This document shows, in pieces, positions 43,331-52,676 of a DNA stretch of 64,000 bases. Under the pieces are notes generated by a model that did not search any database, was not told where the DNA came from, and was given only the letters and a program-made list of their open reading frames with translations. Both the position numbers and the translations under genes were made by a program. This DNA is from Hymenobacter terrenus (GTDB lineage: Bacteria; Bacteroidota; Bacteroidia; Cytophagales; Hymenobacteraceae), in assembly GCF_000972495.1 (NCBI RefSeq), contig NZ_LATM01000014.1, positions 1 to 64,000 on the forward strand, in the 5' to 3' direction. Position 1 is the first letter of the stretch; each line of letters starts with the position of its first letter.

Positions 43331-46006
43331 CTACTGAATAACAACCCGAATGGTTTGCTCGGTACGGGTATCAAACCGCACCCGCAGCAGGTACAAACCG
43401 GGGCGGAGGCCACTGGTATTGAAATTATTAACCACCCCCTCGGCAGTAGCCGTCCGCTGCAGTCGCCCTAGTACGTCGTACAAATCAAGCGAAACGGGCG
43501 TGGCAGTATTGACAACCAGCTTGAGGGTTTCGCCGGCGGGCAGCGGATTGGGGTACGCCTGGGCCGTATTGCCTCGCAGTAGGTAGGCTTCTTCGGGCTC
43601 GCTGTAGAACTGCTGCCCGGCTAGGTTATCGAGCCGCACGCGGTAGAGGTAGCGGCCGGCCGCTGGCGGCTGGTCAGTGAAGGCAAAGGTCGTTCGCGTT
43701 ATGGGCGCGATGGTTTGCACGGCCTCGTACCCCGCGGGACCCAAGCGCTCCAACGTGGCCGAGCGCAGACGAAACACGCTGCCCAGCTCCACGTCGAAGT
43801 GAATCAGCTCATCCACGAGTTGGCGAGCCAGAAACGAGCGGAAGTAGCATCTGGTGCCCTGCGCGGTAAAATCGATGGTGGAGCCCGGGGCTATGGGCTG
43901 GCCACGCAACAGAGGCGCCACCGTGTAGTAACGGGCTTGCATTTGGGCCCGGTTCAGGGTAATAGCTGTATCGGTAGTTTGAGCGAAAAGTCCAAGGCGC
44001 TCCGTGCCCAGCTGATAGACCTGGTAGCCAGTGGCGCCGGGCACAGAGCGCCATTGCAGCAGCGTTTCGTCGGAGCAGGTGTAGCCTACTTGCATGGTGG
44101 GCGCTTGCGCAATGGCAAACGTGGCGGACTCAAACACCCTGCTGCCAGCCACCAAGCGCACTTGGGCCAGCGTGGTGGTATCGGGCACGGCCCAGGCAAA
44201 GCTATTTTGCTCGAGGGCGACCGTGGCGCTAATAAGACGCCACTGCGCCTGGCCAACCGGCCGGTACTCCAGGCGGGCCGGGGTGGCAGGGCCGCTCCAG
44301 TGCCAGCGCAAGGTACTGGTAGTGCCAGGCCGCACATTATTGGTGTTTTGAGGGCTTAGCCATTCCAGCCCCAGGGAATTTACTTCATACGCCAGACTAA
44401 ATGCCTGGGGACCTTGCGGCACGGCATAACCCCGGACGTGCAACTCGTAAGTACCAGCGGCAGGCAAGGGCAGCGTGATTTGCTCGGCATTGTTCAGATG
44501 GTCGGGGCGGCGGCGGGCGGGAAGCGCCAGAGAGTCAAGGTGAGGATAATGGCTGAGCACCCATGGCTGCCAGCGCTGGCCGGTAGCCGTGGACACCAGT
44601 TCCAAGTCCAGGTCGTTGATGAGGGCGCGGGCGGCGTTGGCGGGTGCTTCGGGGTCAGTCCAGGCCAGCGTGGCCTTCAGCTGCTGCTGCCCGGCCGGCA
44701 CGGTGATGGTGAACACCTGCTCGGCCCCTTGGGCTACCGTTCCGCCAAAGAACTGCCCACTGCGCATCGTATTGATGGCTCCCAGCGCATCAGCCTGACC
44801 AAAGCCGCTCACAAAATCAACTTCTGGCCGGCCCAGGTCATTGGCACTGTTTAGCAACACGGCTTTTACGAGGGCGGCAGGTGGCATCGTGCCGCTGTGC
44901 TGGTCGCGGTAGGTTTGCTGCAAGAGCACGCTGATGCCCGAAACCAGCGCCGCCGATTCGGAGGAGCCACCTTCGCCGTAAGCCACCAGTTCGGGCTTTA
45001 CGCGGCCATCGTAGGCTGGCCCACGCGAGCTGAGTGCCGCCACTTGCCCCGAGGGGCCGGTAGCGCCCACGGCGAGGGTGTTCTTCGACATCTTGAACTG
45101 CCCCGTGACGTTGGCCACCCCCGTCAGCCCTTGGTAAGCCCCACTCGGACTGGCCTGCTGGCCCACATTACCCGACGAGAAAACGTGCAACAACACCGGA
45201 AACTGCTGCACTTGCCGGTCGTATTCCAGCGATTCCACTCCGTAGTAATTCTCGATATCCACCCCGTAAGAGTGGTTCTGGACCGACGCTTGGCCAAGTT
45301 CCTGGGCATTGTCCGGCAGCAGGCGGGCGAAATCGGAAGTAGCCAGGCGCACTTCCCTGGCCACTCCCCTACCAAGCGGGTGCGAGTTGCCTGCTCCGCC
45401 AATGAGCGTGGTCATGGTGGTGGAATGGCTGGAAGGCGACTTAGCGAAAGCCTCCGGATTTACGACGCGCCCTTTAAAATCAATGTCATTGGGGTCAAAC
45501 TGCTCTTCTTTCACTGACACCGTCAGCCCCTGGCCGCCAAGCTGCGGAAAGCGCGCGTGCACCACCGAGATGGCATTAACCGATAAATCAGAGTTGTTCA
45601 GCTGCTGCTCCGTGTGGGCCCGGCGGTCGGCCACGTCCACAAAGTTGACCACCGGGCTGGCCGCCAGCTGTGCGAGGTCAGCAGTAGTGAGGCCACTCAC
45701 TGTGAGCGTAGTAGGCGAGGCGATGGGCTGAGCCACCCGTGCAGCGGGCAACCGCTTTTGCAACCACTGCCGAAAAGCGGCAGGATTGGCCACGCTCACC
45801 CGCACTGTCTGGGCCACGCCGCGGCCGCGGGAAACCATGCCTTGCAGGCCAGGTGCCAGCTTGGCTTGGGGCAACGCACGCTGCGTGTTTTGGGCCAGCA
45901 GCGTCTGGGGCAGCGCCACCAGCACCAGCACCAGCCAATGCCAGTTGCGTTGTAGCTCTGGCCGCACCCTAGTAAAACGAGCTGACCGAAGGTTTGGTAA
46001 CATCAT
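43331..46006 (-). CDS. S8-like serine peptidase with T9SS sorting domain and altered catalytic Asp
   Basis: An 891-residue secreted protein: signal/anchor WHWLVLVLVALPQTLLAQ (23-40), an I9-like propeptide (to about 130), the subtilase domain (about 150-400), beta-sandwich domains, and the T9SS tail (AYPNPLPAGETLKLVV, GLYLLRVRFDTRTEQTIRVVI). H194 (SSHSTTMTTLIGG), oxyanion N280 (FSSGN) and S349 (GSSESAALVSG) are in place. Where most subtilases have Asp (VIDTG), this one reads VSVKEEQFDPND, so Glu167 occupies the Asp position. It may still work with Glu, use another Asp, or be inactive. Expected to be exported through the T9SS. Monocistronic. Confidence 0.88.
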   Translation of the reverse strand: MMLPNLRSARFTRVRPELQRNWHWLVLVLVALPQTLLAQNTQRALPQAKLAPGLQGMVSRGRGVAQTVRVSVANPAAFRQWLQKRLPAARVAQPIASPTTLTVSGLTTADLAQLAASPVVNFVDVADRRAHTEQQLNNSDLSVNAISVVHARFPQLGGQGLTVSVKEEQFDPNDIDFKGRVVNPEAFAKSPSSHSTTMTTLIGGAGNSHPLGRGVAREVRLATSDFARLLPDNAQELGQASVQNHSYGVDIENYYGVESLEYDRQVQQFPVLLHVFSSGNVGQQASPSGAYQGLTGVANVTGQFKMSKNTLAVGATGPSGQVAALSSRGPAYDGRVKPELVAYGEGGSSESAALVSGISVLLQQTYRDQHSGTMPPAALVKAVLLNSANDLGRPEVDFVSGFGQADALGAINTMRSGQFFGGTVAQGAEQVFTITVPAGQQQLKATLAWTDPEAPANAARALINDLDLELVSTATGQRWQPWVLSHYPHLDSLALPARRRPDHLNNAEQITLPLPAAGTYELHVRGYAVPQGPQAFSLAYEVNSLGLEWLSPQNTNNVRPGTTSTLRWHWSGPATPARLEYRPVGQAQWRLISATVALEQNSFAWAVPDTTTLAQVRLVAGSRVFESATFAIAQAPTMQVGYTCSDETLLQWRSVPGATGYQVYQLGTERLGLFAQTTDTAITLNRAQMQARYYTVAPLLRGQPIAPGSTIDFTAQGTRCYFRSFLARQLVDELIHFDVELGSVFRLRSATLERLGPAGYEAVQTIAPITRTTFAFTDQPPAAGRYLYRVRLDNLAGQQFYSEPEEAYLLRGNTAQAYPNPLPAGETLKLVVNTATPVSLDLYDVLGRLQRTATAEGVVNNFNTSGLRPGLYLLRVRFDTRTEQTIRVVIQ

Positions 46007-46177
46007 GCTTTATTATGAATACCAAGTAGAAAGTATGGGATGAAAGGCCCCTTCCCAAAGATAACTCCGGAGAAGTTTTAAACACTGGGCACGGCTCGTA
46101 CATACGGCGCCCGCGTGCCCCCTACCCCCCAGCGCACCCACTGTAGTGCCTTCATGCTTACCCAGGTACACGCCCGA

Positions 46178-46324
46178 AGCTATAAGGATGACGCGAAGAC
46201 CTCCAAGACGCCGCGTGACATCCCCGCGGTAGCGCTTGGGACCTCCGAGACGCCGTATGACGCACCTGAGATGCCGCTTGGAATCTTCGAGATGGCGCGT
46301 AAGGCCTCCGAGATGGCGACCCTC
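46178..46324. repeat. Degenerate 21-bp tandem repeat, about seven units
   Basis: From 46199 six successive 21-base units can be aligned (first unit ACCTCCAAGACGCCGCGTGA + C), with a more diverged unit ahead of them. In the plus frame they give heptads TSKTPRD, IPAVALG, TSETPYD, APEMPLG, IFEMARK, ASEMATL. The repeat fills the gap between the subtilase start and the dehydrogenase stop. A small frame (46115-46414) runs over it, but overlaps the dehydrogenase end, so I do not call a gene. Confidence 0.75.
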
Positions 46325-46350
46325 CTGAGGACAGCAACGATACCAGGGAA

Positions 46351-47517
46351 TTACTCGCCAGGTTTAAGCACCACCTTCGTGCAGTTGTCCTTCTTGTTGC
46401 GGAAGATGTCGTAGCCGTGCGGGGCCTGGCTCAGCGGCAGGCGGTGCGAAATGATGTCGTCCAGCCGCACGTCGCCGTTGGCTACGTGCTGAAGCAGCTT
46501 GTCGATGTGCTTGTGGGCGGGCGCCTGACCACCCTGGATGATGATGCCCTTGTCGAAGAATTGCCCCACCGGGAAATTGTCGAACGGCGTGGCGTACACC
46601 CCCAACACCGACACGAAGCCGCCGCGGCGCACCGCGCTTATGCAGGCTAGAAGAATTTTAGCGGAGCCTTTTTCGAGATTTACAATGGCCTTGGCGCGGT
46701 CCAGCAGGTCTCGGTCAGGCTCGAAACCTACCGCGTCCACGCACACATCGGCCCCGTAGCCACGGCTTTTACTGCGGATTTCACCTACCACCTGCTGATG
46801 GCTTTCCCAGAGAATGGTTTCGGCATTGGCGGTTTGCTTGGCCAAGTCTAGGCGGTAGGGCTGGGTATCGATAATGATAACCCGGCTGGCCCCACGCAGC
46901 CACGCCGATTTAGCCGCCATGATGCCCACCGGGCCCGACCCGAAAATCGCCACAATTTCACCGCCCTTCACCCCCGCCCAGTCGATGCCGGAATAGCCCG
47001 TGGGGAAGATATCGGTGAGGAACAGCACCTGCTCATCAGTGAGGTTATCGGGCACTTTACGGGGACCGTAGTCGGCGTAAGGCACGCGGGCATACTCGGC
47101 CTGGCCACCATCGTAGCCACCGTACAAATCGGTGTAGCCAAACAATGCGCCGCCTTTCTCCGTCAGCAGGCCGCCTTCGGGGCCATAGTGCTCAGGGTTG
47201 GAGTTTTCGCAGTGTCCGGGCAGGTCATGGTTGCAAAACAGGCAGTGCCCGCAGGCAATTGGGAAAGGCACTACCACCCGGTCGCCGCGCTTGAGGTTGG
47301 TCACACCCTTCCCCACCTCCTCCACGATGCCCATGAACTCATGTCCCAGCACCATGGGCCGGGGCTGCGGCAGGCTGCCGTTGTAGATGTGCAGGTCGGA
47401 CCCACAAATGGCCGTGCTGGTAACGCGGATAATAGCGTCGCGCGAATCCTGAATTTCGGGGTCATCCACATTATCTACGCGGACGTCTCTCATGCCGTGA
47501 ATTCGAAGAGCTTTCAT
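46351..47517 (-). CDS. Zinc-dependent alcohol dehydrogenase (formaldehyde dehydrogenase-like)
   Basis: A 388-residue medium-chain dehydrogenase. Catalytic zinc ligands are in TAICGSDLHIY and GHEFMG; structural zinc cysteines are in ACGHCLFCNHDLPGHCE. The NAD(P)-binding loop is IFGSGPVGIMAAKSA. The long insertion (YGPEGGLLTEKGGALFGYTDLYGGYDGGQAEYARVP is split over about 112-147) is typical of the glutathione-independent formaldehyde-dehydrogenase-like group. It would oxidise alcohols or aldehydes in the cytoplasm. Alone on its strand, between the repeat and the propeller gene, with no regulator adjacent. Confidence 0.9.
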   Translation of the reverse strand: MKALRIHGMRDVRVDNVDDPEIQDSRDAIIRVTSTAICGSDLHIYNGSLPQPRPMVLGHEFMGIVEEVGKGVTNLKRGDRVVVPFPIACGHCLFCNHDLPGHCENSNPEHYGPEGGLLTEKGGALFGYTDLYGGYDGGQAEYARVPYADYGPRKVPDNLTDEQVLFLTDIFPTGYSGIDWAGVKGGEIVAIFGSGPVGIMAAKSAWLRGASRVIIIDTQPYRLDLAKQTANAETILWESHQQVVGEIRSKSRGYGADVCVDAVGFEPDRDLLDRAKAIVNLEKGSAKILLACISAVRRGGFVSVLGVYATPFDNFPVGQFFDKGIIIQGGQAPAHKHIDKLLQHVANGDVRLDDIISHRLPLSQAPHGYDIFRNKKDNCTKVVLKPGE

Positions 47518-47626
47518 GGAAAAGGGATTATAAATGGAAAGAAAGAACTCTCCAGCTTAACGGTCCCTTTTTCCTCGGGTTACTTCAACTCGACACTATC
47601 AATCGGTAAGCCGGGCCCTAAATCAG

Positions 47627-48580
47627 CTACTTTATCTGATAGACTGATACTCCCTGCGGCGTGAAAATATAAGCATATACTTCCCCTATCAGCACCTGGT
47701 GCACGGCGGCGGGGTCCACGTCTGGTGGCAAGGCCACGCGGCGTTCCGTCTGGTTATAGAGGTGAAAAAAATGGATGGCTCCGGCGTCGGAATAGTACAG
47801 CTCATCGCCCCGAAAACCCACTGTGCTCAGTCCGGTGAAGGGCAGCTTTTTCTTGTAAGTGCCCAGGTTATCGAACACGTAAATGCCTGTGCTGCGGTCC
47901 ACGAGGTAGGTATTATTCTGGTACTGGCGCAGGAACCGGAAATCGGGCCGGGAGCGGCCGATGATTAAATCCAGCGGGGTATTCTGAATAAGTCCTTTGG
48001 TGCTGGGGTCGAATTCGCGCAGCACCAGATTGCTCTCATCCAAGAGCCAGATGCGGTTGTCGGGAGCCAGGGTGGCGGCGCGCACGGTCCCATCAAATAA
48101 GTCGGCCAGTCGCACTTCGCTTATAAGCGCCAGGAACCGGTCGAGCAAAATGAGCTGCTGGCGGTCATCGTTGAAAACCAAGGTACTGGTCACGTTCCAT
48201 GCTTCTACCTGGGCCACATGCCCAGGCTGAGTTGGCGCGTAAGTGTTCAGTAATAGTCCTTCGGGACCGTACTGGCGGAGGTTGTTATCGGCATCGGCCA
48301 CGTAGAGCACCCCGCGCCGGTCGAGCGACGCCGCTCCTGGGTTGGGCAGTTTGATAAGCCTCACCAGCTTCCAGGGCGCCGCATCAGGAGCGGCTGTACC
48401 CTCGGCTGTTAGAGCTGGTTGCACTGGCGAAACCACCGCCTTAGCAGCTGGCGCTACAGATGCAGCCGAAGGTACGGTAACCTGGGCCTGGGCCACATCC
48501 GTCAGTAGCAATGCCCCAACGAGTAGCATAATAGCCCGGCCCTGCGGCGCCAACGGCTGGAGGCCCTGCCGACGCTGCAT
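47627..48580 (-). CDS. Exported NHL-like beta-propeller protein
   Basis: A 317-residue protein. ATG 48580 starts MQRRQGLQPLAPQGRAIMLL, leading into a signal peptide ending TDVAQAQ; the longer frame would overlap lpxH. After a Pro/Ala-rich linker the body shows propeller blades: GAASLDRRGVLYVADADNNLRQY, LVFNDDRQQLILLDRFLALI, AATLAPDNRIWLLDESNLVLREF, NNTYLVDRSTGIYVFDNLGTY and FRGDELYYSDAGAIHFFHL. It probably acts in the periplasm as a scaffold or binding protein; no catalytic motif is visible. It follows lpxH by only 10 bases and forms an operon with it and the LUD gene. Confidence 0.82.
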   Translation of the reverse strand: MQRRQGLQPLAPQGRAIMLLVGALLLTDVAQAQVTVPSAASVAPAAKAVVSPVQPALTAEGTAAPDAAPWKLVRLIKLPNPGAASLDRRGVLYVADADNNLRQYGPEGLLLNTYAPTQPGHVAQVEAWNVTSTLVFNDDRQQLILLDRFLALISEVRLADLFDGTVRAATLAPDNRIWLLDESNLVLREFDPSTKGLIQNTPLDLIIGRSRPDFRFLRQYQNNTYLVDRSTGIYVFDNLGTYKKKLPFTGLSTVGFRGDELYYSDAGAIHFFHLYNQTERRVALPPDVDPAAVHQVLIGEVYAYIFTPQGVSVYQIK

Positions 48581-48590
48581 AGTGCTCCCG

Positions 48591-49373
48591 CTACTTCTCA
48601 AAATGCCGCAAAGCCAGGTCGTTGCCATCATACACGCCATAAGAACAATAATTGACCCATTCGCCCAGGTTCACGTAGCGGCTGCCGGGCGTCACTTCCA
48701 CATCGAGTGGCAAATGGCGGTGGCCAAAGACGTAGTAGTCATGGTGCAAACGCGCTTCCAACTCTCGGCAGTACTGCAACAACCATTCCTCGTCGCCGAA
48801 AAATTTCGTATCATCCTTGCCCTCTTGCAAGCGGCTGTGTCGGCTCCACTTATTAGCCATGCCAATCCCCAGATTGGGGTGCAGGCGCGCAAACAGCCAC
48901 TGCGCAATAGGTGAAGTAAAAATCTGCTTCAGTGCCTTATAGCTGTAGTCCTTCGGTCCCAGTCCATCACCGTGGCCGATGTGAAAAAGCTGCTTGCCGA
49001 TGCGCTGCGACACCTGCTGCCGCAGCACCGGAATTCCCATTTCCTGGGTAAAATACCCAAACATCCACATGTCATGGTTGCCGGTGAAGATGGTAACTGG
49101 CAGGCCCGCATCGGTCAGCTCCGCGAGCTTCCCCTGCAACCGGATAAAACCACGCGGAATGGCGTGCTTGTACTCAAACCAAAAATCAAACAGGTCACCC
49201 AGCAAATAAATAGCCGCCGCGTCCTGCGCCGCCGCATCGAGCCAGCGCACAATGCGCCGCTCCCGCTCCAGCGATGTCGCCGCATCGGGGGCTCCAAGGT
49301 GAAAATCAGAAGCAAAATAAACCTGTTTGCCGGGCGGCAGCACCAAGTCAGGCAAAAAAAGAGGGGGCTTCAT
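48591..49373 (-). CDS. lpxH: UDP-2,3-diacylglucosamine diphosphatase (LpxH)
   Basis: A 260-residue calcineurin-fold enzyme. Metal ligands: D23/H25 (ASDFHLG), D60 (LLGDLFDFWFEY), N99/H100 (FTGNHD), HGDG near 135 and GHRH near 215. The FDFWFEY and GWVNYCSY-type endings are LpxH marks. It cleaves UDP-2,3-diacylglucosamine to lipid X and UMP at the inner membrane, the fourth step of lipid A synthesis. Its start overlaps the stop of the LUD gene by four bases. The arabinose-5-phosphate isomerase elsewhere in the window feeds the same LPS pathway. Confidence 0.92.
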   Translation of the reverse strand: MKPPLFLPDLVLPPGKQVYFASDFHLGAPDAATSLERERRIVRWLDAAAQDAAAIYLLGDLFDFWFEYKHAIPRGFIRLQGKLAELTDAGLPVTIFTGNHDMWMFGYFTQEMGIPVLRQQVSQRIGKQLFHIGHGDGLGPKDYSYKALKQIFTSPIAQWLFARLHPNLGIGMANKWSRHSRLQEGKDDTKFFGDEEWLLQYCRELEARLHHDYYVFGHRHLPLDVEVTPGSRYVNLGEWVNYCSYGVYDGNDLALRHFEK

Positions 49374-50029
49374 TCAGGTAGGTTTTCGGCGTCGTCTTCC
49401 AATAGAAACAGCGCAAGACGCCGCGGCCCGTGCGCCCCGAGCACTAAGGTTTTTTCGATATCAGCCGTGCGGCTGGGGCCCGTGGTGAGCGACACCATCG
49501 AGGGCATCTGGGCTCCGTACCGGGCCTGCACCACGCGCAGCGCGTCCCCTATCTCAGCCACCACTTGGCTAGGGCGGGCCAGCACCAAGTGCTGGTCTGG
49601 GTAAATGCTTAGCCGGCGCCCGCTGGCCGTGGCCGCTGCTACTAGCACGCTGCCCGTGCGCGCCACCAGTGCCTCACACGAGGTCAGGCTCAGGTCGGCC
49701 TGCGCAATAAAATTCGTTTCATCAGCCCGAAAAGCGACGCCTGCGGCCCGCAATAGCTCCTGCATTTTCGGCTCCCACACGTAGGGTGCGCCCACCTGCT
49801 GGCGCTGCTGGAAACCCACAAGCTGCACTGCCAAGTGCGACAACGACTCGCAGTAATAAAACTCGCCCCCCACCCGCTGAAAGCTCTCGGCAAAGGCCAC
49901 CACCACATCACCACTATTCAGGGGCGGGTGCACGGGAGCCGTGAAGTCGGGCCGAGGTGGTAGCGGAGCGGACTGCACCAAGCCTTGACGAATACGAGCG
50001 AGAATGGCGTCGCGGGATGTTTCGGCCAT
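49370..50029 (-). CDS. LutC/YkgG-like LUD-domain protein
   Basis: A 219-residue protein with helix SRDAILARIRQGL at the start, then the LUD fold: ADLSLTSCEALVARTGSVLVAA, IYPDQHLVLARPSQVVAEIGDAL and SLTTGPSRTADIEKTLVLGAHGPRRLALFL, the last being the usual GPS-x-TADIE signature of LutC. In other bacteria LutABC oxidises lactate; here LutA and LutB are missing, and in Bacteroidota a lone LUD protein beside ftsH is common, so the role is open. Overlaps lpxH by four bases. Confidence 0.9.
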   Translation of the reverse strand: MAETSRDAILARIRQGLVQSAPLPPRPDFTAPVHPPLNSGDVVVAFAESFQRVGGEFYYCESLSHLAVQLVGFQQRQQVGAPYVWEPKMQELLRAAGVAFRADETNFIAQADLSLTSCEALVARTGSVLVAAATASGRRLSIYPDQHLVLARPSQVVAEIGDALRVVQARYGAQMPSMVSLTTGPSRTADIEKTLVLGAHGPRRLALFLLEDDAENLPE

Positions 50030-50221
50030 AATTCAGGAGAAATTCAAATAAGGGGCTTCAAAGGTAGCAGGCTTAGTAATAGTGCTGCCTTCAACAAACA
50101 ACTCCGCATGGCCGGTGGAACCTCGCGTGGTACCCCTGGGGGGCTACAACAGAAAGCCTTAGAAAGACGAAAGAGCGATAATCGTATTATGGAAGCTGCG
50201 GTGAATGGGCATTGGGTAAAA

Positions 50222-50252
50222 TAAAAAAGCCAGCCTTTGCAGGCTGGCTTTT
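50222..50252 (-). terminator. Terminator of ftsH
   Basis: AAAAGCCAGCCT pairs perfectly with AGGCTGGCTTTT around TTGC, with an A run on the left that is a T tract on the minus strand. It lies 27 bases past the ftsH stop. Confidence 0.85.
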
Positions 50253-50278
50253 CCACTCTCACATATTCATTCGCTCAG

Positions 50279-52408
50279 CTAAACGGGGGTAGCGGTGCTG
50301 CCAGCTTCCACGTCGTTGCCGGGGCGTGATTTCCGGTCATCATCCAAGCCTGGCAAGTGCAGGTCGGGTAAGTCGTTGCCGAGTTTGCCTCCAGCAGCTT
50401 GCTCGCCTTTCACTTCACTGGCCGTTTCGCTGCGGTCAGTACCGGCCATGTGGGCCTGATAGTTGGTTTGGGTTTCGAAGGGGCGCGGACCCACGAGGCG
50501 GGTCAGGTCTTCCTGTTGCAGCACTTCTTTTTCCAGCAATTCCTTGGCAATCACCTCCAACTCATGGCGCCGTTCGGTGAGCAGCTCCTTAGTGCGGACG
50601 TACGCATTTTCAATGATGCTACGTACTTCTTCGTCAATCATCTGCGAAGTAGCTTCCGAATAAGGCTTCGAGAAACCATACTCGTTTTGCCCTTTCGAGT
50701 CGTAAAACGACACGTTGCCCAGCTTGGCATTCATGCCATACATCGTCACGATGGAGTAGGCCATTTTGGTGATGCGCTCCAGGTCGCTCAGCGCGCCAGT
50801 AGATATTTTACCAAATACCAGTTCCTCGGCGGCACGGCCACCCAAGGCCATGCACATCTCATCAATCAGCTGCTCGGTGTTGTACAGGAACTGCTCCTTG
50901 GGCAGGTACTGCGCATAGCCCAAAGCGGCTACGCCACGCGGCACGATGCTCACTTTTACCAAGGGGTCGACGTGCTCCAGAAACCAGCCTGCAATGGCGT
51001 GACCGGCTTCGTGATAAGCCACAATGCGCTTCTCACCGGGCGAAATGATTTTGTTCTTCTTCTCCAAGCCACCAATTACGCGGTCAATGGCATCGGTGAA
51101 ATCCTGGTCGGTTATCATCTTCTTGTCGCGACGGGCGGCAATGAGCGCGGCTTCGTTGCAGACGTTCGCAATTTCAGCCCCAGCAAACCCAGGAGTTTGG
51201 GCCGACAGACGACGAGCGTCTACATCGGGGCCCAACGTCAGGGGCTTCAAATGCACATTAAAAATCTCGGTGCGGCCATTAATGTCGGGCTTGTCGATGC
51301 TGATTTGACGGTCGAAACGACCGGGGCGCAGCAGCGCCGAGTCCAGTGTATCGGGCCGGTTGGTGGCGGCGAGGATGATAACCCCCGAGTCCGTGCCGAA
51401 GCCGTCCATTTCCACCAGCAGCGAGTTTAGCGTGTTCTCGCGCTCATCATTACCACCGGGCACCGAACCACGCGAACGACTGCGGCCCACGGCGTCAATT
51501 TCGTCAATGAAGATAATGCAAGGCGCTTTAGCTTTGGCTTGCTTAAACAAGTCCCGTACCCGGGCCGCGCCTACGCCTACGAACATCTCGACAAAGTCGG
51601 AGCCCGAGAGCGAGAAGAACGGAACATCAGCCTCGCCGGCAACAGCCTTGGCCAGCAGAGTTTTACCAGTACCAGGAGGACCTACCAGCAACGCGCCTTT
51701 GGGGATTTTACCACCCAGGATGGTGAATTTGCTGGGATTCTTTAGGAACTCCACAATCTCCTGTACTTCCTCTTTGGCCTCTTCAAGGCCAGCCACGTCT
51801 TTGAAGGTGATTTTCACCTTGTCGCCACCTTCAAATAAGGCTGCCCGGCTCTTACCAATGCTGAAAATCTGGCCGCCGGGGCCCCCAGCGGCGCCCATGC
51901 GGCGCATCAGGAACCAAAAGCCAACAATCATCAGCACAATGAAGCCATAAGTCCCAAAGTAGTCGCCGGGGCTTTGGCGCGAGTCAATATTGAGGGGCAG
52001 GCGCTGGGCAGAAGGCACATCTTTCTGCACCCGGTCCAGGTCTTCCTGAAACAGTTTGGCATCTACTACCGGGAAGTAGAATTGCGCTCCGGAGCCGGTA
52101 CTACCAAACGGAGTGCGGCGCACCAGCTCCTGCTGATATTCCGGCTTGCGCAGGGCTTCGGGCTTGAGGGCTACTTCCACTACCTTCTCGTTGATGATGG
52201 TAATGTCCTTGACATCGCCGGCCGCCAGCATCTGTTCGAATCGCTGCTGATTGATTTTGGCGGGCGAGTTGAGGTTGTTCACCCACATCACCCCAAACAA
52301 GAATACCAGCAGGCCAGCCAGTACCCACAGCTGCACACCCGGCCGAGGATTGGGGGTGGGCATCAGGGGCTTCTTCTTTTTATTGTTATTGGGATTTTTA
52401 TCCGACAT
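50279..52408 (-). CDS. ftsH: ATP-dependent zinc metalloprotease FtsH
   Basis: A 709-residue membrane AAA+ protease. First membrane segment 26-45 (LWVLAGLLVFLFGVMWVNN), periplasmic FtsH_ext domain (about 50-145), second segment 152-168 (YGFIVLMIVGFWFLM). Walker A GPPGTGKT at 243-250, Walker B IIFIDEID at 298-305, arginine finger region RPGRFDR, and zinc site H466-E-A-G-H470. It degrades membrane and regulatory proteins. The C-terminus after the protease domain is polar and acidic. The leader to rsfS is 268 bases, without recognisable gene. Confidence 0.97.
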   Translation of the reverse strand: MSDKNPNNNKKKKPLMPTPNPRPGVQLWVLAGLLVFLFGVMWVNNLNSPAKINQQRFEQMLAAGDVKDITIINEKVVEVALKPEALRKPEYQQELVRRTPFGSTGSGAQFYFPVVDAKLFQEDLDRVQKDVPSAQRLPLNIDSRQSPGDYFGTYGFIVLMIVGFWFLMRRMGAAGGPGGQIFSIGKSRAALFEGGDKVKITFKDVAGLEEAKEEVQEIVEFLKNPSKFTILGGKIPKGALLVGPPGTGKTLLAKAVAGEADVPFFSLSGSDFVEMFVGVGAARVRDLFKQAKAKAPCIIFIDEIDAVGRSRSRGSVPGGNDERENTLNSLLVEMDGFGTDSGVIILAATNRPDTLDSALLRPGRFDRQISIDKPDINGRTEIFNVHLKPLTLGPDVDARRLSAQTPGFAGAEIANVCNEAALIAARRDKKMITDQDFTDAIDRVIGGLEKKNKIISPGEKRIVAYHEAGHAIAGWFLEHVDPLVKVSIVPRGVAALGYAQYLPKEQFLYNTEQLIDEMCMALGGRAAEELVFGKISTGALSDLERITKMAYSIVTMYGMNAKLGNVSFYDSKGQNEYGFSKPYSEATSQMIDEEVRSIIENAYVRTKELLTERRHELEVIAKELLEKEVLQQEDLTRLVGPRPFETQTNYQAHMAGTDRSETASEVKGEQAAGGKLGNDLPDLHLPGLDDDRKSRPGNDVEAGSTATPV

Positions 52409-52676
52409 GAAAATAACTAGTTAAATCAGGTATAACTACGGGCAGAACACCGCGCTGAAAGCAAATGTTCGGTAAAAAGGCAGACGCATCGGCGGCAATT
52501 TTATTTTAACCAAACACGGCGCTGCAAACAATTTCAGCAAGAAGCTTACCGAGTAAGCTACCTCAGAGCCGAGGCTTTTTTACTGCGCGTAAACCAATCA
52601 GTTGCAGGTGCGTTTGTTGCGTAGTAAAATTTCTTCGGCTTCACGGCACAGCACGTTTTTGCCCACAGCCACTACC

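Noticed and set aside
46178..46324. CRISPR array
   Set aside because: Units are 21 bases, directly adjacent and degenerate, with no spacers and no cas genes.
46115..46414. A 99-codon plus-strand ORF over the tandem repeat
   Set aside because: It runs into the antisense end of the dehydrogenase gene and has no start context; the repeat itself explains its regular residues.
47627..50029. Lactate utilisation (lutABC) operon
   Set aside because: Only a LutC-like LUD protein is present; neighbours are a propeller protein and lpxH.
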